NCBI GenBank assembly: GCA_012511135.1
Contig: JAAZGQ010000093.1
Span: 1-5,495, forward strand
DNA from: Bacteroidales bacterium
Lineage (GTDB): Bacteria > Bacteroidota > Bacteroidia > Bacteroidales > UBA1402
Length of the DNA stretch: 5,495 nt
Direction: 5' to 3'
Shown here: one piece after another, positions 1 to 5,495 of the stretch
Position numbering within the stretch: the stretch's first letter is position 1
How the letters are laid out: each line of letters starts with the position of its first letter
Notes under the pieces: generated by a model
Seen by the model: the letters and a program-made list of their open reading frames with translations, nothing else
Told to the model about the DNA's origin: nothing
The model's database searches: none
Position numbers and translations under genes: made by a program

Positions 1-1
1 C

Positions 2-1021
2 ATTGTCTACGACGGCCACGACATCAATCCTACCATCGAAGGTACCAAGTTTTACAAGCACGAGGGCAACTATTATATTTTTGCACCGGCCGGCGGTGTT
101 TCTACCGGCTGGCAGGTGGTGCTCAGAGCCGATCATCCCTACGGTCCCTGGCAGGTCCGTACGGTGATGCATCAGGGTTCTACCGACATCAACGGTCCTC
201 ATCAGGGGGCCTGGGTCAGAACCATTCTGGGGGAGGACTGGTTTATTCATTTCCAGGACGTAGGTGTGATGGGTCGGGTTGTTCACCTCAACCCTATGGT
301 CTGGAAAAAGGGCTGGCCCGTGATAGGTCTTGACAAGGACGGTGACGGTATAGGCGAACCGGTTAGTACGTATCGCAAACCTAATATCGGAGTTACTTAT
401 CCTGTCTGTACACCGGCAGAGAGCGATGAATTCGACAAGTCAGTTCTGGCTTTGCAATGGCAATGGCAGGCCAATCCCAATTTTAAGTGGTATTACCTGG
501 ATCCCGCCAATGGAGGACGTTTGCGTTTATATTCCTTTTATACTCCCGGCGCTAAAAGCTTATGGGAGGTACCCAATTTATTGCTTCAAAAATTTCCGGC
601 AGCCGATTTTAAAGCGACTGCCAAAATTCGCTTTGAGCCCGACAAACGCTACAAAGGCGAACGCGGAGGGCTGGTGGTGATGGGAATGGATTATGCCCTG
701 CTTTGCATCGAGAATACCGAAAATACCTTGCTGCTAAGCCAAAACACCTGCAACAAGGCCGACAACAAAGGAACAGAGAGGATAGTGGCTGCCGTGCCTT
801 TGACTCAACAGGAAATTCACCTCAGAGTGGAGGTGAAAGAAGGTCAGCATTGTAGTTTTTATTACAGTCTTGACGGCCAAAAATTTATACGCATCGGTAC
901 TGAGTTCACAGCCCGCGAAGGCAAATGGATAGGGGCCAAAGTCGGTTTATTTTGCACCCGTCCCCAGGAATCGAACGATGGCGGATGGTTGGATGTATCG
1001 CACTTCAGGATTGAACCTTGA
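2..1021 (+). CDS. Glycoside hydrolase family 43 protein, C-terminal part (5' end outside window)
   Basis: The frame is open from base 2 to the TGA at 1019-1021, giving 339 residues; the true start lies to the left. The GTG at 116 is internal, because the conserved family sequence begins before it. Residues 1-~135 are the last part of a five-bladed GH43 propeller. IEGTKFYK holds Glu13, the likely general acid; the Asp base and second Asp expected in the family would be upstream. GPHQG (65-69) carries a His at the position of the conserved GH43 core His, followed by GRVVHLNP and GWPVIG. Residues ~141-339, with LQWQWQANP near the start and GGWLDVSHFRI at the end, match the GH43 C-terminal concanavalin-like beta-sandwich. 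The arrangement resembles beta-xylosidase/alpha-arabinofuranosidase members, perhaps subfamily 12. The substrate is inferred to be pentose-containing side chains of plant glycan. It is the first visible gene of the operon. The family is confident; the specificity is not. Confidence 0.9.
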   Translation: MVYDGHDINPTIEGTKFYKHEGNYYIFAPAGGVSTGWQVVLRADHPYGPWQVRTVMHQGSTDINGPHQGAWVRTILGEDWFIHFQDVGVMGRVVHLNPMVWKKGWPVIGLDKDGDGIGEPVSTYRKPNIGVTYPVCTPAESDEFDKSVLALQWQWQANPNFKWYYLDPANGGRLRLYSFYTPGAKSLWEVPNLLLQKFPAADFKATAKIRFEPDKRYKGERGGLVVMGMDYALLCIENTENTLLLSQNTCNKADNKGTERIVAAVPLTQQEIHLRVEVKEGQHCSFYYSLDGQKFIRIGTEFTAREGKWIGAKVGLFCTRPQESNDGGWLDVSHFRIEP

Positions 1022-3462
1022 TGAAAAAATACCTACTGAGCTGCTCCCTGGCCTTGCTGAGCCTTGCCCTCGCTGCAGCGGACATAACCATAAGCGGATA
1101 CATCTCTGACGAAGATACCGGCGAAACGCTTATAAACGCGACGGTTTACGACAGCATCTCTGGCAAAGGGGCTGTAAGCAATCTGTATGGTTTCTATACA
1201 CTCACACTGCCCGAAGGCCCGGTGCATCTTATATATTCCTACTTGGGTTACAAGCCCCAGCGCTTCGCCTTCATGGCCGACAACAACCGCCAGCTGACGG
1301 TGCGCCTGCAGCCTGGTACCGAGCTGGAAGAAGTCGTGGTAAGCGGCAGGCAGCACAAGGAATTTGGTGTGCTGGGTACCCAGATGAGTACGGTGGAGAT
1401 CCCGGTTTCCCAAATCAAAAACATTCCTTCGCTACTGGGTGAAAACGATGTTATCAAAGCTTTGCAACTTTTGCCCGGTGTGCAATCGGGTTCCGAAGGA
1501 TCTGCCGGGCTTTATGTGCGGGGAGGGGGGCCGGACGAAAACCTCTTGTTGCTCGACGGAGTGCCTGTGTATAACGTGAATCATATGTTTGGCTTTTTTT
1601 CGGTGTTCAATGCCGATGCCATCAAAAATGTCACCCTCTACAAAGGCAATTTCCCGGCCCGTTTCGGGGGAAGGCTGTCGTCGGTGGTGGATATCCGCAT
1701 GAACGACGGCAACGATAAAACTTATCATGGCAATATCAGCGTCGGGCTGATCTCCTCCAAATTCAATTTCGAAGGCCCCATAGCGCGGGAGAAAACCAGT
1801 TTCAACCTGTCTTTTCGTCGCACCTATGCCGACTTGCTGGTTCAACCCGTACTCCAGGCTTACCGACTTAATATGGGAGGAGAGGTGGACAAACTCTCGG
1901 CCGGTTATTATTTTTATGATTTCAACGGCAAAATCAATCATAAATTTTCGGATCAGGACCGTTTGTACCTGAGTTTTTATTCGGGCGATGATGCTGTTTA
2001 CGCTAAGGTTAGAGACAAGTACAGCGAGTCCAACGAATACAAATACATCTCCACCATAGGGCTGGACTGGGCCTGGGGCAACCTGATTACGGCTCTGCGT
2101 TGGAATCACATCATCAACAGCAAAATGTTTTTGAATACCACAGCCTCTTATACCCGTTATCGTTTTGATATGTCCATAGGGATGAACGAAGAAAATTGGG
2201 AATACCAACCTCCAAAGTATTTTGCTTCCGATATATTAATGGGCTATCGTTCCGGGATTGAGGATTATACCATCAAAGCTGATTTGGATTACACACCCAA
2301 TCCCGGGCATACGATTAAAATGGGAGCTAATTATACTTACCACACTTTTAAACCCGGTGTAACGGTAGCCCAGTTCCAGATGGACGACGATAGTATGCAC
2401 CATACCCTGCTCGACACCACTTACGGCGACAGTTTTGTGTATGCTCACGAAACCATGCTTTATGTGGAAGACAACATTGATTTGGGCCGTTTTATTAAAG
2501 CCAACCTGGGCTTGCATTATTCTACTTTCTTTGTGCAGCAGCAGTTTTATCATTCCCTGCAACCCCGCTTGGGTTTGCGTTTTCTGTTTAGCGAGGATCT
2601 TTCGTTCAAGGCCGGGTACGCCATGATGAGCCAGTACATCCACCTTTTGTCCAACAGCAGCATCAGCCTGCCAACCGACCTCTGGGTGCCGGTAACCAAA
2701 CGCATTACGCCCATGAGGTCGCATCAGGTGTCGGCCGGTCTGTTTTACAACCTCAACAATCTGGTCGATTTTTCGGTGGAAGGCTATTATAAATCTATGT
2801 ACAACATTCTGGAATACAAGGATGGAGCCTCTTTTATGGGCTCAACCACCGGCTGGGAAGATAAGGTAAGCATGGGCAGGGGCTGGTCTTATGGCCTGGA
2901 ATTTCTGGCGCAAAAGTCTTATGGCCGCTATACCGGCTGGATTGGTTATACCTGGGCCAAATCGGAACGTCTGTTTGACCGCCCCGGCCAGGAGCTCAAC
3001 AACGGGAAAGTGTTTCCGGCCAAATACGACCGCCGCCACGACCTGAGCATTACGGCGGCCTATAAACTGAACGAGCGCATCGATTTTGCAGCCACCTGGA
3101 TTTACAGCAGCGGCAATTGCGCCACTCTGGCCTTGCAGAATTACGAAGGGAGTCAGGTGCCCGACAGTTATCAGTATTATTTCCCCAATCTTGAATACAT
3201 TGAATCGCGCAATAATTACCGTTTCGAATCATATCAGCGGCTGGACATCGGGGTAAATTTCCGCAAAAAACTCAAACACGGCAGCCGCACCTGGAACATC
3301 AGTGTTTACAATGCCTACAACCGCAACAATCCTTTTTTTGTGTATCCATCCTATTCTGTACAGTACAATCCTGTTACACAGCAATATGTATCAAAAAGAG
3401 CGCTCAAACAGGTCTCCATTTTCCCCATCATTCCTTCCATCAGCTATTCTTATTCTTTTTGA
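1021..3462 (+). CDS. TonB-dependent outer-membrane receptor (partner of DUF4249 lipoprotein)
   Basis: This 813-residue protein probably carries a ligand across the outer membrane using TonB energy. The ATG at 1021 is preferred over the adjacent TTG at 1018 because it gives a normal signal peptide (MKKYLL, hydrophobic core, AAA, cleavage near residue 20) and a TGATG junction with the GH43 stop. An AGGA 10 bases upstream could be a weak ribosome site. Residues ~21-100 form a carboxypeptidase-regulatory-like domain. EEVVVSG (103-109) is a Bacteroidota-type TonB box. Residues ~125-230 are the plug, with NDVIKALQLLPGVQSGSEG, YVRGGGPDENLLLLDG, GFFSVFNADAIKNV and PARFGGRLSSVVDIR. The rest is an aromatic-rich beta-barrel ending SYSYSF, with the terminal Phe of BAM substrates. 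There is no STN domain, so sigma/anti-sigma signalling is not expected. It is shorter than a typical SusC, and no SusD gene follows; its partner is the DUF4249 gene 9 bases downstream. The ligand is unknown; an oligosaccharide is inferred from the neighbours. Confidence 0.93.
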   Translation: MKKYLLSCSLALLSLALAAADITISGYISDEDTGETLINATVYDSISGKGAVSNLYGFYTLTLPEGPVHLIYSYLGYKPQRFAFMADNNRQLTVRLQPGTELEEVVVSGRQHKEFGVLGTQMSTVEIPVSQIKNIPSLLGENDVIKALQLLPGVQSGSEGSAGLYVRGGGPDENLLLLDGVPVYNVNHMFGFFSVFNADAIKNVTLYKGNFPARFGGRLSSVVDIRMNDGNDKTYHGNISVGLISSKFNFEGPIAREKTSFNLSFRRTYADLLVQPVLQAYRLNMGGEVDKLSAGYYFYDFNGKINHKFSDQDRLYLSFYSGDDAVYAKVRDKYSESNEYKYISTIGLDWAWGNLITALRWNHIINSKMFLNTTASYTRYRFDMSIGMNEENWEYQPPKYFASDILMGYRSGIEDYTIKADLDYTPNPGHTIKMGANYTYHTFKPGVTVAQFQMDDDSMHHTLLDTTYGDSFVYAHETMLYVEDNIDLGRFIKANLGLHYSTFFVQQQFYHSLQPRLGLRFLFSEDLSFKAGYAMMSQYIHLLSNSSISLPTDLWVPVTKRITPMRSHQVSAGLFYNLNNLVDFSVEGYYKSMYNILEYKDGASFMGSTTGWEDKVSMGRGWSYGLEFLAQKSYGRYTGWIGYTWAKSERLFDRPGQELNNGKVFPAKYDRRHDLSITAAYKLNERIDFAATWIYSSGNCATLALQNYEGSQVPDSYQYYFPNLEYIESRNNYRFESYQRLDIGVNFRKKLKHGSRTWNISVYNAYNRNNPFFVYPSYSVQYNPVTQQYVSKRALKQVSIFPIIPSISYSYSF

Positions 3463-3471
3463 TGTTGCCCT

Positions 3472-4473
3472 ATGAAAAAAGCCTTATTATACCTTACTGT
3501 CTTTATGCTCTTTGCGTCTTGCGAAAAAGAGATTGAGTTCAAGGGCGACATCACCGAACCTCTGTTGGTGCTGAATGGTTTTGCCCTTCCTGATTCCCTG
3601 CTGGTGTTCAGGCTGACCGAAAGTCGGTTCTTTCTGGAAGAGGCCGATTCTTTCCCGACAGTAAGGGATGCCGATGTTCGCTTATACGTGGACGGAATGT
3701 ACAAAGAGGATTTACAATCGCAGCAAAACGGTTATTACTACAGCTCTTACCGTCCCAAACAGGGTGAAGTGCTGAGCCTCGAAGCCCAAGCTCCCGGTTT
3801 TGAAGCCGTCAAGGCCGAAACCCGGCTGCCTGTGCAGGCAGAATTGCTCGAAGTAGATACTTCCATTACCAAAGTCGGGGAACAATACGCTCTTTCGTAT
3901 GATTACGATGTTGAAGCCCAGGAATACATTATTGATACGGTGGGCGTGTATACTAATTACGAGGTAAGTATGAATTTAAAATTCAAAGATCCCCCTGCCT
4001 CTGGCGATTATTATCGTGTGCTGGTAAAGCAATTTTTCAGCGAAGGCGAAAATTTCTACGAGTTTTATGATTTTTACGTCAATAATTTTTATACGACCGA
4101 AATGGGCGATTTATTGAGCCTGACCGAAACTCAGAATGATTACCACATCTACGCCGATGAACTTTTTAATGCTAAAGTAGTCGATATGAAATTGAATTTT
4201 GGGACGCATACTTATTACGATTATCAGAGCGGGCCTATCTCGTCGGGTGCTCGTTTTCAGGTTCAACTGCAGAATATATCACAATCTTATTATTTGTATC
4301 TGAAGACCTTGTCGGCCTATCAGAATGCGGTGGAATTTTTTGCCGAGCCCATCCAGATATATAGTAATGTCCAAAACGGAATCGGTCTTTTTGCGGCCTA
4401 TAGTTCCAGTGTTATTGAACTGGAGTTTATAAATGAAGGATCAGAGAACACAAAGCAAGATTATAAGAAATAA
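3472..4473 (+). CDS. DUF4249 family outer-membrane lipoprotein
   Basis: This is a 333-residue lipoprotein. MKKALLYLTVFMLFASC is a type II signal peptide with Cys17 as the lipidation site; Phe14 at -3 is slightly unusual. The following EKEIE is acidic with a Lys and resembles the Bacteroidota surface-export signal, so display on the cell surface is likely. Residues ~28-120 look like a beta-sandwich (EPLLVLNGF, DADVRLYVDG, then YRPKQGEVLSLEAQAPGFE). Near the C-terminus, IYSNVQNGIGLFAAYSS (296-312) matches the SNxxxGxGxFxxY signature of DUF4249. Residues 188-207 hold ten aromatic residues in twenty. Members of this family commonly lie beside TonB-dependent receptors, as here, but I know of no established biochemical role. 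A SusD-like accessory role in ligand capture is inference. There is no Shine-Dalgarno sequence in the 9-base gap, which is usual in this phylum. The middle of the gene is AT-rich: 4081-4140 has 22 G or C in 60 bases. Confidence 0.87.
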   Translation: MKKALLYLTVFMLFASCEKEIEFKGDITEPLLVLNGFALPDSLLVFRLTESRFFLEEADSFPTVRDADVRLYVDGMYKEDLQSQQNGYYYSSYRPKQGEVLSLEAQAPGFEAVKAETRLPVQAELLEVDTSITKVGEQYALSYDYDVEAQEYIIDTVGVYTNYEVSMNLKFKDPPASGDYYRVLVKQFFSEGENFYEFYDFYVNNFYTTEMGDLLSLTETQNDYHIYADELFNAKVVDMKLNFGTHTYYDYQSGPISSGARFQVQLQNISQSYYLYLKTLSAYQNAVEFFAEPIQIYSNVQNGIGLFAAYSSSVIELEFINEGSENTKQDYKK

Positions 4474-4493
4474 AATACCAAACACTTGAATCT

Positions 4494-5273
4494 ATGATAA
4501 AATCGGCCTTTGAGAATAGCGTGTTGTTGTGGGTGCTAATGCTGGCTCTGCTGAGTAGTTCCTGTACTCAGAAAGAAGACATCCGGGTTTTTGTGGCCGG
4601 TGATTCTACAGCTCAGAGCTATCGTGTGGAACAAACCCTGATGCGGGGTTGGGCGCAATACCTGGAGCTCTTCTTTGACGAGCAGGTTCAGGTCGAAAAT
4701 CGCTCCATGGCCGGTCGCAGCACCAAGTCTTTTCGCGAAGAGGGCCGTTGGAACAAAATTCTGGAAGATCTCCACAAGGGCGATGTGGTGTTTATTCAGT
4801 TTGGACATAACGACACTTCGACCAAGCCCGAGCGGCATGCATCGCCCGCGGATTACCGGCAAAATCTGAGCCGTTTTGTGCAAGAAGTACGCGAGCGCGA
4901 AGCTACGCCGGTGCTGCTCACTTCGATTGTGTTGTGTACTTTCAATGACTCGGGACAGCTCGAAGACCGTCGTCTGGGGGAATATCCGCAAATTGTGCGT
5001 GAGCTGGCGGCAGAGGAAAAGGTGATTCTGATCGATATGTTTCAACTAAGCTTTGATTTGTTGCAGGAGCTCGGTCCGGAGGAAGCCCGCAAGCTATATA
5101 TGTTTCTGGAACCGGGCGAAGACCCTTCCAGGCCTCAGGGTTCGAATGACGATACCCATTTAAGGGAAAAAGGTGCCAAACAGCTGGCGGCTCTGGTGGC
5201 CGAAGAAATCCGCCAGGAACGCATCAAGCCGTTGTATCCTTACTTGCTTGATAAAAAAGAATGGCCCCGGTAA
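4494..5273 (+). CDS. SGNH/GDSL hydrolase lipoprotein, rhamnogalacturonan acetylesterase-like (CE12-type)
   Basis: This 259-residue enzyme is predicted to remove acetyl esters from pectin, most likely the rhamnogalacturonan backbone. The signal peptide ends LLSSSC with Cys24 as lipidation site, and TQKED follows, close to the K/Q plus acidic surface-export pattern, so it probably faces outward. The catalytic blocks are GDSTAQS (Ser38 nucleophile), NRSMAGRSTKSF (block II Gly74), GHND (104-107, oxyanion Asn106) and NDDTH (Asp219 and His222 as DxxH). Between them lie FREEGRW, PVLLTSIV and EKVILIDMFQLS, which follow the CE12 rhamnogalacturonan acetylesterase layout. Length is normal and all catalytic residues are present, so it should be active. 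It lies 20 bases after the DUF4249 gene and appears to close the operon; no hairpin terminator is evident after the TAA. Acetylxylan or another acetylated glycan remains a possible substrate. The fold is secure; the substrate is moderately so. Confidence 0.88.
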   Translation: MIKSAFENSVLLWVLMLALLSSSCTQKEDIRVFVAGDSTAQSYRVEQTLMRGWAQYLELFFDEQVQVENRSMAGRSTKSFREEGRWNKILEDLHKGDVVFIQFGHNDTSTKPERHASPADYRQNLSRFVQEVREREATPVLLTSIVLCTFNDSGQLEDRRLGEYPQIVRELAAEEKVILIDMFQLSFDLLQELGPEEARKLYMFLEPGEDPSRPQGSNDDTHLREKGAKQLAALVAEEIRQERIKPLYPYLLDKKEWPR

Positions 5274-5284
5274 TCTTGTTTTAG

Positions 5285-5318
5285 TTGTTGCGTCATTTAT
5301 TTTTTTCTTGTACTTTCG
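5285..5318 (+). promoter_or_regulatory. Putative Bacteroidota-type promoter for tRNA-Gly
   Basis: TTGTTG at 5285-5290 and TACTTTCG at 5311-5318 resemble the Bacteroidota housekeeping promoter (-33 TTTG/TTG; -7 TAnnTTTG), with a 20-base gap. The -7 element differs from consensus at one base (C for T in TTTG). Transcription would start around 5323-5327, about ten bases before the mature tRNA. The call rests on pattern match and position only. The rest of the 5274-5334 gap is T-rich and shows no hairpin terminator for the upstream operon. Confidence 0.55.
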
Positions 5319-5334
5319 CGTAGTTTTTTAACAA

Positions 5335-5410
5335 GCGGAAATAGCTCAGTTGGTAGAGCATCAGCTTCCCAAGCTGAGGGTCGCGGGTTCGAGTCCCGTT
5401 TTCCGCTCCA
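5335..5410 (+). tRNA. tRNA-Gly, anticodon CCC, with encoded CCA
   Basis: The full cloverleaf can be drawn by hand. The acceptor stem GCGGAAA (5335-5341) pairs with TTTCCGC (5400-5406). The D stem is GCTC/GAGC with loop AGTTGGTA. The anticodon stem TCAGC/GCTGA encloses the loop TTCCCAA, putting anticodon CCC at 5368-5370, which reads GGG. The variable loop is GGGTC. The T stem GCGGG/CCCGT has one G-U pair and encloses TTCGAGT. Discriminator T73 (5407), C35, C36 and the G1-C72 and C2-G71 pairs fit bacterial glycine identity. CCA is genomically encoded at 5408-5410. Nothing suggests a pseudo-tRNA. Confidence 0.97.
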
Positions 5411-5430
5411 GCTTAACAAAATCCAAAACC

Positions 5431-5495
5431 ATGAAAAACAAAAAGAACGCAATTATCATTGTATTAAGCCTGCTGGCTTTGATTTTTCTCTTGTC
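5431..5495 (+). CDS. Start of an unidentified exported or membrane protein (3' end outside window)
   Basis: An ATG 20 bases after the tRNA CCA end opens a frame that stays open to the right edge, giving 21 full codons: MKNKKNAIIIVL, then SLLALIFLL. The N-terminus is basic (Lys at 2, 4 and 5) and is followed by an unbroken hydrophobic stretch, typical of a signal peptide or N-terminal membrane anchor. The leader AACAAAATCCAAAACC is A-rich and lacks a Shine-Dalgarno sequence, like other starts in this phylum. With no terminator between tRNA and ATG, it may be read from the tRNA promoter. Too little is visible to assign a family, but the start is plausible. Confidence 0.7.
   Translation, partial: MKNKKNAIIIVLSLLALIFLL

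Larger units (their letters stand above)
2..5273 (+). other. Probable operon: GH43, TonB receptor, DUF4249 lipoprotein, acetylesterase
   Basis: Four same-strand genes are separated by -1, 9 and 20 bases, with no promoter-like or terminator-like sequence between them, so they are probably one transcript that begins left of the window. Two carbohydrate-active enzymes flank a receptor/lipoprotein pair, which gives a polysaccharide-utilisation layout. No regulator (hybrid two-component sensor, ECF sigma/anti-sigma pair or SusR-like protein) is visible here. Confidence 0.75.

Noticed and set aside
116..118. GTG as the start codon of the GH43 gene
   Set aside because: The frame is open upstream to base 2, and the conserved IEGTKFYK stretch with the likely catalytic Glu lies before the GTG, so it is an internal Val codon.
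1036..1047. LLSC near the receptor N-terminus as a lipobox
   Set aside because: Cys8 comes too early, before a full hydrophobic core, and the sequence continues to a normal AAA type I cleavage site near residue 20.
1520..1530. G-rich run (GGGGAGGGGGG) in the receptor plug, considered as a phase-variation slippage tract
   Set aside because: The longest homopolymer is six bases, and it simply encodes the conserved RGGGP motif of the plug, so there is no reason to invoke switching.
1432..2208. Long minus-strand open frame opposite the TonB receptor, and other antisense frames at 1033-1413, 2236-2724 and 4536-5045
   Set aside because: They lie antisense to strongly family-matching genes, have no recognisable domains and look like shadows of the coding-strand codon pattern.
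5274..5334. Rho-independent terminator after the esterase, suggested by T-runs
   Set aside because: No GC-rich inverted repeat precedes the T-runs; the T-richness fits a promoter region better.

Overview
This window looks like chromosomal DNA from a member of the Bacteroidota, probably class Bacteroidia (the finer placement is a guess). The evidence is a TonB-dependent receptor with an N-terminal carboxypeptidase-regulatory-like domain and an EEVVVSG TonB box, a DUF4249-type lipoprotein beside it, acidic surface-export-like signals after lipoprotein cysteines, A-rich leaders without clear Shine-Dalgarno sequences, and a tRNA promoter matching the Bacteroidota -33/-7 pattern.

All genes lie on the plus strand. 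Bases 2-1021 encode the C-terminal 339 residues of a GH43 glycoside hydrolase, cut by the left edge: the end of the catalytic propeller plus a C-terminal beta-sandwich. Its stop codon overlaps by one base the start of an 813-residue TonB-dependent receptor (1021-3462). A 333-residue DUF4249 lipoprotein follows after 9 bases (3472-4473). After a further 20 bases comes a 259-residue SGNH-fold lipoprotein resembling CE12 rhamnogalacturonan acetylesterases (4494-5273). The tight spacing argues for one operon that runs in from the left.

A 61-base gap holding a plausible promoter leads to a complete tRNA-Gly with anticodon CCC and an encoded CCA end (5335-5410). Twenty bases further on, a new gene with a hydrophobic N-terminus starts (5431) and runs off the right edge.

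Taken together, the four-gene block looks like part of a plant cell wall, probably pectin, utilisation locus. The esterase would remove acetyl groups, the GH43 would trim pentose side chains, and the receptor with its DUF4249 partner would capture or import a product. The most interesting point is that the receptor is paired with DUF4249 and not with a SusD-like protein. The pectin assignment rests mainly on the esterase and is inference. No mobile element, CRISPR array or clearly new multi-gene system is visible.
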